Source: Coriaria nepalensis (taxonomy: Eukaryota; Streptophyta; Magnoliopsida; Cucurbitales; Coriariaceae). From it: 64,000 bases of DNA. The stretch is taken from positions 1,929,501-1,993,500 of the forward strand of contig CP114489.1 in assembly GCA_027186245.1 (NCBI GenBank). Reading direction: 5' to 3'. Position numbers and translations under genes: made by a program. Positions within the stretch are counted from its first letter, which is position 1. The number at the start of each line of letters is the position of its first letter. A model generated the notes under the pieces. The model made no database searches, was not told the origin of the DNA, and saw only the letters and a list, made by a program, of their open reading frames with translations. Positions 26,901 to 36,280 of the stretch are shown piece after piece.

Positions 26901-28449
26901 CTACACTCGAGCATAGGTGCAGCGTGTCACTTATAGCGGACGCCCTAACATTTCGCATTAATCTTTTTGAACCAAATTCCATGCAAGGGATATGATGAGT
27001 TCTTTTACAGTTGGCTTTCACATGCATAACACCAACCCTCCTCCTTTATCCGGACTTGGAACCGGCCGACTTCCGGGCGGATAAGTAAATGTTCCTAGAA
27101 CCACTTGCCAACAGGCCAGATAAGTACATGTTCCTTACAAAAGGAGTGTAGAAGTACAAAACACACAAGGCATGATCACATCAGAAACATGCACATCAGA
27201 ATTTGTCTAATCTTGTAATGGACATGGAAATGAAACAAATAGATTTCAAGAGATCTTCAAAACTTCCTAACTATGTCATGCCTATGAAATAAGAAAAGTA
27301 CATGTAACAAAGTGCTGTCCACATCTCCGGCTTAAACCAGACAAACTGTATTTGAAATTGAAGACAAGAAGAGAGAGAGAGAGTCCTAGCCTTGAGCCAT
27401 TTTCCTTTCCAGCATTGATAACTGGCAAAGTATCTTCTTGTCAGGAGCCTGCATCGGTGATAAATGTTAAAGGGTCATTCTGCATGTTATACCAATACAC
27501 AATATTGGACTTAATGGAAAAGGGGAAAAAAATGAAAAGGAAAACCTAACATTATTAATAACCTTTTCCAAGGCTAAAGTGAAGCAGTTCTTTGCTGAAG
27601 ATAAATCTCCCTTCTTCCAAATGCAGTTGCCTAAACATAGCCAAGCATCTGCAAGAGATGGATTTAGCTTAACCTGGACCATGAAAAGGTCAATTTCAAA
27701 ACACACAATTCACCTAAGACACACAAGTCATAACACATAATTGGCAATAAATGACTGAAATTAATATACTTCTTGCTTACAGCTTTTGAGAGATGATTTT
27801 CTGCTTCCTTTTGATAGTCAGGATTCACATCCAATACCTTCCCTCTTAAATATTCATATGTAGCTCGTTGCAGAGGTAACATTCTTTTTTCTGTTTCGAA
27901 ACAATAGTGGAAAATCAAAAGAACTTATACAGTAATATGAATACTTCCAGGTGAAAAAAAAAAAAAAAATTCCTGAAATGAAGATTAGTGAGAGAGGAGT
28001 TCTTGAGTGGACCAAGTCTAAATTGACAATAGCTCAATTTATCCAGTTCAATAAAAAAAAATCCATAATCATTACTTAATTTAGTTTCTACAATGACGTC
28101 CATCGTGCATATAACTTCTCATTTTGACGCTGTCTAATATCGAAGGTTCTAATACCGAATTTAATTTGAGCTCCCTTTCACCATTTTTCCACTCGATTTT
28201 CTCTACTGGCCAGCAGCCAAATAGAGGATGACAGCACAAACGAAAGACAAGAAGTAAGGACCTAGGCCAAAACGAACCCGGAGGAACAGAATCGATGAGT
28301 TTTAGGGCAACATCAGATTCGTCTTTGAGCTTGGATAACTTCTCATCAGGACTTGAAGGAAAGAATGTGTCTCTCAGGTGATATAGACCTTCAACTGCTC
28401 TGGTAGCTCTAGCCAGTGAATCTTCTTCGTCTCCTTGGCTGCTCATCAT
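20962..28449 (-). CDS. TTC5/STRAP-like tetratricopeptide repeat protein
   Basis: Thirteen exons (28449-28278, 27890-27781, 27673-27563, 27448-27391, 23564-23475, 23219-23125, 23034-22981, 22651-22514, 22401-22344, 22202-22088, 21453-21384, 21251-21180, 21078-20962) join in phase to 419 residues, near the length of animal TTC5 (about 440). TPR-like helices occupy the first two thirds: YEYLRGKVLDVNPDY, ADAWLCLGNCIWKKGD, NSWYNLGNACLTSFF, NYDRALSGFEAAAFLDP. The C-terminus matches the TTC5 OB-fold: VGKVLFFIKHDNIAPLYYLV, EGDQLTLLDPHF, FKSIRVDFREQVLVNG. Animal TTC5 is a p300 cofactor and also recognises nascent tubulin; the plant role is not established. Intron 4 (27390-23565, about 3.8 kb) starts with GC rather than GT and holds a LINE in the same orientation. 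The exon 10 acceptor is the least certain. Confidence 0.9.
23940..27070 (-). mobile_element. Decayed RTE-type LINE inside intron 4 of the TTC5-like gene
   Basis: Read on the minus strand, the element shows in order: a leader around 27060-26850; the start of an AP-endonuclease domain near 26790 (VPWNIGTLNGKS); the endonuclease body at 26423-26139 (GGDLNGHVGKD, ISILDFVLASDF, DHLMTFKSEH); and the reverse transcriptase at 24993-24571 (STLSPYFFALVMDGL, RETLESKGFRISRSKMEY). A tail follows at about 24420-24150 (PAMLYGSECWA, HKMTVAEM, CGKTRKDKIRN) and down to about 23950. Many stops and frameshifts interrupt it. The RT catalytic box reads FVDG where active elements have FADD, so it is dead. The ends are approximate and no target-site duplication was identified. 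Confidence 0.85.
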
Positions 28450-28689
28450 CGTTCGCAGTCAAAGGCTAGAGAGAGAGAAAGAGCCCTCGATGAAACCCCT
28501 CAACACTCTCAGGGCAGAAAAGGAGCAGTTGTTAAGGAAACAAACAAACACGGTAGCGCGAGGACTTCAACATCGCATCTATTTGTTGGCATCAAAGAGT
28601 CATTGTGCGTTTCTTTTCTTGAATTTTCTCCAATTACTTTTTTCTTGTAATTTAAATTGTCATAATATACAAAAATAATGAATCAAATC

Positions 28690-28975
28690 TAAGTTCCAAT
28701 TACCATTATGCCATAAGATTCCGGCAGTTCGTTGAAATATCAACTGTCAGAAAGTTACAATCTGGTCAAGAAACTTTCTCACAAAGATGATGTAGTTGAC
28801 GTGGACAGGAAAGATTGTTACTTACCAGAAAAAGAGGGAGGGTGGAGTCGTTGTCTTCACTAAATATCAGGGGGAGTATATGCCTCAATATCAGAAGAAC
28901 CATGAACTGCATCAAGGAAAAAGAATAGGAAATGAAAAAATTTCGGTATCATACTACCGGTATGCACACACACCC

Positions 28976-29028
<53 letters not shown>

Positions 29029-29573
29029 CATTTAAATTCCTTCTTGAAATCTCCCAGTTTTTTCTGATAATAAGAACAGTGGTTATGTCAAACATAAGGC
29101 ACAGGCTATGAAGCTCGTTATTACACAAAAAGCCTTTACCTGAAGTTCATGGGGATATGCCCGAATCAGAATAGAGGGGCCGGAGATGTGTAACCTGGCA
29201 TAAATTGCTGATTCATTGAAAGCCACTTTTCAATTAACTAGTGTGGAAAAAGTAGCAAAACATAGGACTAAATCATACTCAACCTGGTGACATATTTCAC
29301 ATAAGGTGTTACCCTTCCCGTTACACCATCTCTGTACGCATCTTCTATGCGCATACTGCATGAAATCTAGAACAACGATCGGAAATATATAATAAAACAT
29401 ATTTTATAGGCTCTGGAAATGCAGATTAAGATTGAGAATTAAAAAAAAAACAAAACAAACAAAGTTAGCTACTAATTAGTAACCTTCAAGCTGCCACGGT
29501 AGGAGCAGGGGGTTTCCATGTTAGTGTCTTCATTCTCATCCTGACACATTCTGCATTCCCCTAAGATCAACAC
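28690..29573 (-). pseudogene. RING-CH (RINGv, MARCH-type) E3 ligase pseudogene
   Basis: Recognisable exons on the minus strand are 29573-29484 (ECRMCQDENEDTNMETPC), 29355-29284 (YAHRRCVQRWCNGKGN, LCEICHQ), 29207-29140 (QFMPGYTSPAPLF, then a stop, then FGHIPMNF), 29063-about 29025 (KNWEISRRNLNG), 28906-28826 (FMVLLILRHILPLIF), and a last partial exon near 28748-28690 (RTAGIL). Intact relatives are membrane-anchored ubiquitin ligases. Three lesions are seen: the fourth zinc ligand is Tyr (PCSYRGS instead of PCxCRGS); an in-frame TGA lies at 29168-29166; and a (TA)n(GA)n tract (28976-29025) replaces the end of the exon after ISRRNLNG. The N-terminal exon was not found. Splice junctions are mostly intact, so it may still be transcribed. 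Confidence 0.8.
28976..29025. repeat. (TA)n(GA)n compound microsatellite
   Basis: A TA run (about 28976-28994) passes directly into a GA run (about 28994-29025). It abuts the remnant of a RING-CH pseudogene exon. Confidence 0.9.
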
Positions 29574-30510
29574 CTGCACTCAACAGCAAACTGCGGTCGG
29601 GATAATAGTCGGCAAACTCCGCTTTAACACTCTAGTTAGTTTTCTAGAGGAAAAACGAAGAGTATTAAATAAACTTATTTTTTTTTTAATTAGTTTTGTA
29701 TTATTATTTACTATTCATTTACTTAATTTTTATATCTAGTTCAAGTTGGGAGGTACTCGACAATTCTACACGTGTCGCGCTCTCATTGCTTAGTGCTCTG
29801 ACCACCTTTTAGTTTATGATAGTGTCAGAGCTTTACAATCTGACATGGTAGAGATCTGTGTCCCATATACATGCCCCTTAGGTGGCATGGCGCCGCCACT
29901 ACCCTTAGCATTCTATTTTTATAATCTTAGACTGACAACATCCAATTTCAATCTCTAAAACTATCCAACTGAGACTCTCGAGAAATTGAATATAACATAT
30001 TTCGACTCATGCGCACTTCTGCACATGGTATTAAGTATTCCCCTTAACCTGTCGGGCAAACCAGCTTGTTGATGCTTAGTATTTTCCTAAATATGTATAC
30101 TTTCTTAATGTAAAACCCATTAACTTTTTTAGTTATCATTTTAATGACCATTCAATATTTTCTTTTATCTTTCTTTTAGGAAGTTCCCTTCATTTTCTCA
30201 CGCAATAATATTGAGTTTACTAGGCAATAAATTAGTTTTCTAGAAAAAGTGAATAGTATGATCATCTATGAGGTTGGGGAATTTTAAAATACTATTGAAG
30301 TATTTACTCCTTATGATTGTGATTGTGCCACATCAACATAAATGTTAATAGGGATGGATATATGACCATTAAGAATAAATATTGTAAGAGCATATTGAAT
30401 GGCCTCTATGAGGTTACATGATACATTTAATATTATAGTACAAGTAATCATTACTACAACGAATAAAAAGTAAAACTCTTCACCATATGCTACATTGAGG
30501 CTCAATTATT
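29574..30510. other. AT-rich intergenic DNA
   Basis: No coding similarity was found. A patch at about 29740-30060 has balanced composition and might be old repeat sequence. The rest is AT-rich and includes the 3' UTR of the small plastid-type gene that ends at 30511. Confidence 0.4.
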
Positions 30511-31008
30511 CTAATTTGGACGAATTCCAACAAAAATGCTATTACAAATCTCAGCAAAATGATAAAAAACCAGAGCTGAAGTCATTGACAAGCTCAAGGC
30601 AATCAAAACCATGATTCCAAGAGCCAAGCTTGGCCTTGTATCCAATAACCGTGATTGAACAAACCCCACCAGCTGAGTAATGAAAGAATCATAGCTCGTA
30701 TAAATACTCTTCTCCCAATCCATCCAATCATCCGGAGGCTCGTAATTCCTTTCGAACATCTTCATCTCATGGATTCTCTTCCGCAACAAGATCATGTTCT
30801 CATCGACTAACCTTCTACTCCGGCTGCTGCTATACTCATCGCCGTAGTCTTCTTCTTTTCTTGATGCTGAAAACCTTATTATCGCATGTGATGATCCTTT
30901 TTTAGGACAAGACATGGGTTTTTGGAAATGGCTATGAAATGGATGAAAGGATGATGATATCATGTATTGTGAAGAAGAGGAGGTAATTATTAGGGAAATG
31001 GGTTCCAT
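30511..31008 (-). CDS. Small predicted plastid membrane protein, copy A
   Basis: Single-exon gene of 165 residues, start at 31008 (MEPISLIITSSSSQYM). The first about 45 residues are Ser/Thr-rich with few acids, like a chloroplast transit peptide. The centre has RRLVDENMILLRKRIHEMKM and the WMDWEK and YDSF blocks; a Leu-rich hydrophobic segment at about 130-152 (LGIMVLIALSLSMTSALV) is a probable transmembrane helix. Its upstream neighbour (31712-32158) is a clear paralogue sharing LVDENMI-LR-RI-EMKM, W--WEK and NTRPSLA/DTRPSLA. I recall such proteins in other dicots as uncharacterised transmembrane proteins; no function is known to me. Confidence 0.85.
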   Translation of the reverse strand: MEPISLIITSSSSQYMISSSFHPFHSHFQKPMSCPKKGSSHAIIRFSASRKEEDYGDEYSSSRSRRLVDENMILLRKRIHEMKMFERNYEPPDDWMDWEKSIYTSYDSFITQLVGFVQSRLLDTRPSLALGIMVLIALSLSMTSALVFYHFAEICNSIFVGIRPN

Positions 31009-31711
31009 AACTATATATATGTGAGCAATAATGAAAGAAGTGTAATGAAAATTTGTATTGATGTGTTTTTTTTTTTTTTTTTTTTGTGAGGGAAATGGTG
31101 GCGATCATCTGATACTTATATACAAGTGCCTATAAGGCTTCGTTAGTTTGTTTGATTTTCAAGAGTAGTGGAAGTAAAGACAGTAGCTTGTAGATTAAGG
31201 TTGTGACGGCAGCTTAAAGCGTGTGTAGAAGGAGACAGCAGCACTTTTCTTCTTTTTGCCGCGTTGTGTAGTTTTTTTTTTAAGGAAAATGCGGAGAAGG
31301 TGCTGGTCGGCCTTTATTAATTATCACAATAATTACATTTTTTTTAGAAGCATTTTCGGACTAATTAACCAGTTTTGTTGCTTCGAGGGATTGATTACTT
31401 CACAAATAACTAATCATTAATTAGAAAGTATCTTTCTAATTACTCCAAATCTCCATTCATTCATATTCAATCCATTCTTGCTTCTCCTTTTTTATGGCAG
31501 TGAGATCAAATTCTAAATAAAATATGATGAGTTTGCAATTATTCTCAGGTTATCATATATTGATTCGTCAATCAAATAATAAAATACTGATTGGTCATTA
31601 TCTAATAATTCGCTACAAATCGCTAACAGTAACTGATAAGAAAGATCGGACCAATCAATTATACCCAAAGAAAAATTAACCCCAAGCTTAATTTGTTAGC
31701 TATATATATAT
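31009..31711. other. Spacer between the tandem paralogues
   Basis: It carries the promoter and leader of copy A, with a poly-T tract at about 31065-31085, and the 3' UTR of copy B. No other gene is seen. Confidence 0.5.
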
Positions 31712-32158
31712 TCATGAAACAAGACAGTTTACAAGCAACACCACAGATGTAGGTACAGAAAGTGCAATAACAGCCAGCATTCCTGCAGCCAAGCTAGGTC
31801 TAGTATTCATCAACATGGTTTGCAAAATGGCTACACCTTCGTAAATATCCGATTCATAATTACCGAAATACTGCTTCTCCCACTCCGTCCAATGATCTGG
31901 GGCACGATCATCACATCGACTCTCTAACATCTTCATCTCTTGAATTCTCATTCGAAGCATGATCATGTTCTCATCAACAAGCCTTCCATTATGACCTCGG
32001 TCATTTGCACCGTCCCTTCTCATCGCAGAAATTATAATTGCACGTCTTTTTCGAGTACTGTCGAATGCAATTTTACGAGAAGGTAAACTGCATGAACTTG
32101 CACAAGGTGGGACAAAAGTAGTAGTAGAACACAGGGAAAGAGCTTCCATGGTTTTCAA
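31712..32158 (-). CDS. Small predicted plastid membrane protein, copy B
   Basis: Single-exon gene of 148 residues from the first Met at 32158 (MKTMEALSLC). Alignment with copy A (MEPISL) suggests that translation may begin at the second Met, MEALSL, at 32149. The N-terminus is Ser/Thr/Pro-rich with basic residues (transit-peptide-like). The core shares GRLVDENMIMLRMRIQEMKM and DHWTEWEKQYF with copy A. A C-terminal hydrophobic segment (AAGMLAVIALSVPTSVVLLV) is the probable membrane anchor. Same strand and orientation as copy A, 703 bases apart: a tandem duplicate. Function unknown. Confidence 0.85.
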   Translation of the reverse strand: MKTMEALSLCSTTTFVPPCASSCSLPSRKIAFDSTRKRRAIIISAMRRDGANDRGHNGRLVDENMIMLRMRIQEMKMLESRCDDRAPDHWTEWEKQYFGNYESDIYEGVAILQTMLMNTRPSLAAGMLAVIALSVPTSVVLLVNCLVS

Positions 32159-33194
32159 ATATCTGTCAATAGAACTTGACCAGATTCAAATTGGTATTGT
32201 GAAATGTGAATGATTAAGAAACTAACTAGTAAATATATATAGGGAGAGGGATATAGGGAACGTGTGGAGAATGTATGTGCGTAAACGTACAAGGACAATT
32301 TATTTACGCGTAGAAGTAACAAAGAAGATGGGGCTTCTTAGAAAAAGAGGTTGAACTATTTGGAAAGTGACGTGTAATATTAAATTTGCTTAAAATGGTT
32401 AGAAGCTTCTCTATTGTTTTTGTTTGATATGAAGGATGGAGGAATGGAATGGTGTTTCTGACAAATACACATTATGGGAATGAGATGAGATCATGGGGGT
32501 GGCGCCGTGGCGGCGGCGACGTTCATGATTTTTCTTTGTTATTAGGAAGATTCATTTGATTTTTAATAACATATATAATATGTTACAATTGTTCCGACCG
32601 ACAATTTTAATAACATAAATCAATTGAAATTTTCTTATGTGTTTTATATATATGACGTCACTCTGACAAATCAAGGTTAATCTAAAATTTACATTAATTT
32701 TAATCGGATGAATAAATTTATTTTACAAGTTCTTACTAGTAATTTTTTTTATTAAAAAATAGCAGCTCTCGATAAAAGAGGAAGATTGAGCTAAAATTTA
32801 AACTACAACTGCGAAGGCTCTATTTTATCAACTTCGATGAAAACCCGATAACCTCTTTATATTAAATGGAATTTTTTATTTTATTTTATTTATTTAAAAT
32901 AAAATAAAATTTTGAAATGGACCAAGGCCTAACTATTAGGCTATTTGTTTTCACTACAGGCTACGGTTATCCATACGGCCGGACACTTTGAACTATAGGG
33001 CCGAAGCGGACGGCCTTCAGGCCCAATATCTTGAAGTAATCGTGCGATTTACAAACGTAAGCTGGCATCCGATGCAAGCCACGTCATAACTTGCCATGTG
33101 TCAGCATAGTGTTGGCCCCACAATCCTTATTTCCTTCTACTCTTCTCTTCTATCTCAGCCTGGGGCGACTTGACCTCGGTCAGCAGCAGCAGCA
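32159..33194. other. Divergent intergenic region
   Basis: Between copy B (minus) and the EAF gene (plus). A TATA-like tract (atatatatag) lies near 32234-32243 for copy B. The section 32600-32930 is AT-rich. A CT-rich stretch at about 33130-33160 precedes the EAF start codon. No gene is seen. Confidence 0.45.
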
Positions 33195-35352
33195 ATGACG
33201 AATAACTCCAGAGAAGAGCCTAGAACCGCTCCACAGTCTGATCGCTGGTACGATCTAACCCTAGGTCCGACCTTCAAGAGGGAATCCTCCAATAAATTCT
33301 GCACTTTACGGTGTATGTATCAAATCCTCTTCCTTTCCTTGACGCAATTAATCGAATTAATAAAAAGAATCCTCGTTACTTGTTTGTTTGCCGAGAAAGT
33401 TAGATCAGACATGTAATTTTTCTTTTCCCTATTTGTAGATGAATTTAAGCCGGCTTCTATCGATAAGACAAAACCAGGATCGCTTAAGAAGACTAAGGAA
33501 AATAGGGTTACGGTAGAGTTTCAGAACAATCAATTGGGGAAACCAAACGTCACATTCGTGGGGAGTGTTGAGGATTACAAGGAGAACGATGCCGTTTTGT
33601 TCTTTGATGGCCATACATTTCGCTTGGAACGGCTTCATAGGGCTATGAAGCAGCTCAGGCACAATAGGCAGCCAGGTGAATCCGCTGCCACCACTGCTGC
33701 TGCTGCCGCCACTTCCCCTGCAGCCCCGGTTGTTTCTTCCACTCAGTCTTGGCCCATGGCTGAGGCCAGGCTTTCTCCAGCTGGGAAAGCTACAAAACCA
33801 ATGCATGTGGGCCGGAGCCCGTTTCCAGCAATGCCGGTTAGTTTTCTCAAGTTGCATCCTTTCATTTTAAATTGCTTTGATTGTGTTATAAAATTCCAAG
33901 GAGAAACCAGTTTTAAGATTTGATGAAAAGTTCAATCCTTAAGAGTCATATGAAAAGCCTACCTAGCTGTATAGACTTGAGAGTACTTGGCTAATAGACG
34001 CCATTAAAGTTCAGTCACAAGGGAAAAAAATGAAGAATTTGGTAATATAACTTTCCAAGAGAAGAGATTGCCTCAAGCACTACAGGAGCCTTCTTCTTTG
34101 GTATGATTTTCTTTTTTATGCATACACGAAAGCATTAATAAACTTGCAATTTCCCTAAAGCTCATGTGATAAGCATCTCAAAGTAGTGGCACCGATATAC
34201 TACTTGTCAAAAACTTATCTTGGTTGCTGAAATAAGCTACCTCGATACAAATTTGCAGAAAAGGCCATCATATTTGTTTAAAATAGTTTGGGCAGTCATT
34301 TCTTCTGAATATCATTGAATCGCAGAAATTTTGTTAACAGCATTTTTAACAATTCTTCCAGAATTAATTCTGTAATTTCTGATGTTTTTGCTTCTTTCGT
34401 ATCAGGTTGAGGTGGAAAGGATCGACATTGGCGAGCCAGAGAATACAGGTCCGTATGTGCAATTATGTGAAATATGCTTCCCATTTGATATTTGTTTGGG
34501 TCTTTTAAGGTTTCACTTTTGGGAGCCAGATATAAGAAAAATGCTGATAAAGCATTTTCAACCACTTTGTTTTAAGGGTTTTTTCGATTCTATTTACTAA
34601 ATTTGAATTAATAAAAATGTTGATTAATCCAAACCCATTTACTCTCCTGTTGTTAAGATTGGAAACCATGACCTACCCAGTAACCGACTCAGTCCACCCT
34701 GATCAACACCCAGCAGAAGACCTAGTTGCCCAGTAACTGACTCAGTCCACTAACTCTTCTAATTGTGTTTTATCCAATCTTCTTATAGAAATAAGAATTC
34801 TCAATCAGTCAACTTGTTTGATTCATGCAATATGTTGCCTAGCTTACTGGTTTCTAATTCTATTCTCTATTCCTAGAATTCATGCAATATGTTGATATTA
34901 CAGGTTCGAAATCTGTGGGTAGGGGGCTTGCTGACTATTCATCAGATCTGCACAACATCCCTGCTAGCTCACCTGGACCGAGAAATGATGATGCAGATAA
35001 ACATCAAGATATAGACATTGACAAAATATTTGGCACAGGAATCTCCGATGATGAAGAAACGGCTGTTGAAGATGAGAAAATCGACAACCCCGGACTTGAT
35101 ATCAATGCACCACAGGCAAACAACACAGATGACGATGAGATTGCTGATGTGGATGATGACAGTGGCGATGAAGCAGAGAGGGGCCCAAATGCAGCAGAAG
35201 CCCTTAGAGCACAGGTGAATGCAGAAGGTAGAGATAAGGAGCAGAGCACGAGCTCAAGTAGCAGTAGTGGTAGTGGAAGCAGTGTAAGTGGGTCTAGCAG
35301 TACCAGCAGTGACAGTGAAGCTAGTGATGAAGACTCAGTTAACTCTGTCTGA
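33195..35352 (+). CDS. EAF: ELL-associated factor (EAF) transcription elongation protein
   Basis: Exons 33195-33312, 33439-33836, 34406-34448 and 34904-35352 join in phase to 335 residues. The N-terminal EAF domain (about 1-110) is clear: RWYDLTLGPTF, LRYEFKPASIDKTKPGSL, VTVEFQNN, DAVLFFDGHTFRLERLHRA. An Ala/Ser/Pro linker follows, then a short VEVERIDIGEPEN block. The C-terminus is very acidic (DDEETAVEDEKID, TDDDEIADVDDDSGDE) and then Ser-rich, with Ser runs broken by Gly and Asp/Glu. EAF partners ELL in RNA polymerase II elongation complexes and acts in the nucleus. The acidic/Ser-rich tail fits a transactivation segment. All junctions are GT-AG; the exon 1 donor was chosen to keep L-R-Y-E-F-K. 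Confidence 0.92.
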
Positions 35353-35607
35353 TTATTATGGCATTGAAATCGTGGCCTTGAAGTTTGCATAAGCGTAAAC
35401 ATTTTTATAAATCACGTTCATGTGTCTAAGTTACCCAAGAAGGAAAATTTATGTGAATGAAATCGGTAATTTTTAAATTTTCATGTTGTAAATTGCATCC
35501 TCAGCTCCAGTAAACAATCTGTAATTTTCACAACTAAATCTCTGTATTTTCACAATCAAATCGGGCGTATATTCAAGAACACGCATCATTCAATGATTTT
35601 TCAGGAC

Positions 35608-36280
35608 CTAATGATAGTGTACGACGGCATCCTCTTGGTCCGGATCAACATCCAGAGAAGTTACTGCAGGTTCATCTGAACCGTCGGATGTAGAAGAAGC
35701 TGATCCCACCTCTTCGTCACTTTCCCCATCGGGATCCTCAAGAATATCCAGAATGCCATGAACAACTATCCAATCGCTGAAATTCATGTCAGGGAAAATG
35801 ATTGGCAAATCGTTCACCATAAAAATGCCTCCTGAACGACTAATCTTGATCCTAAACCCTTCCAAGTAGGTGACCAATTCAGTTCCGTCTTCAAAATCAA
35901 CCAAATCGTTCCACAGAAGCTTGCACGGAACAACGTGCCTGTGAAAGATCGACGCCACGCCCAATCACTCACGTTCTTGATGCCGATTCGTAAGCGTAAT
36001 GTCAGAGGGAGCGAAGATTGTCAGAGCAGGGCGTTCTTGAGCTCCGAGAAACTGCACTTCAAGAATTCAGGAGGAGCGAAGATGGTGAGAGAGGAAGTGT
36101 GCGATATGAGGGACTGAGAGGCAAGCTCTCGAGTCATAGCTCTCGAGTCATAGCCGTGGACGCGAAGCCGGAGTCAGTGAGGATCTCGGCGGCGTCTAGG
36201 ACTGTTTCTGACGGGAGTGAAGAGGAGAGACGGAGGACTGAGAGGATGAGGAAGGGAGAGAGTATGTAAACAGAAGCCAT
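35608..36280 (-). pseudogene. Broken fasciclin-like (FAS1) gene, FLA19/20-type
   Basis: The minus-strand start at 36280 gives a signal-peptide-like MASVYILSPFLILSVL and then the beginning of a first FAS1 domain (VLDAAEILTDSGFASTAMTREL). A 14-bp tandem duplication (36125-36138 and 36139-36152) shifts the frame to a stop right after REL. Past it, another frame continues ASQSLISHTSSLTIFAPP. Most of the first domain and the linker are then missing, and a second TIFAPSD-type block follows. After an in-frame TGA, the second FAS1 domain runs to 35608: HVVPCKLLWNDLVDFEDGTE, TYLEGFRIKISRSGG, FSDWIVVHGILDIL, and an acidic tail. Relatives of this type (putative FLA19-21) are secreted cell-wall proteins. 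The second domain is open for 118 codons, but as a whole the gene appears dead. Confidence 0.78.
36125..36152. repeat. 14-bp tandem duplication
   Basis: The unit gctctcgagtcata occurs twice without a spacer. Because 14 is not a multiple of three, it shifts the frame of the FAS1 gene it lies in. Confidence 0.95.

Noticed and set aside
35004..35402. Minus-strand 132-codon Leu/Ser-rich frame
   Set aside because: It is the antisense shadow of the acidic, Ser-rich last exon of the EAF gene.
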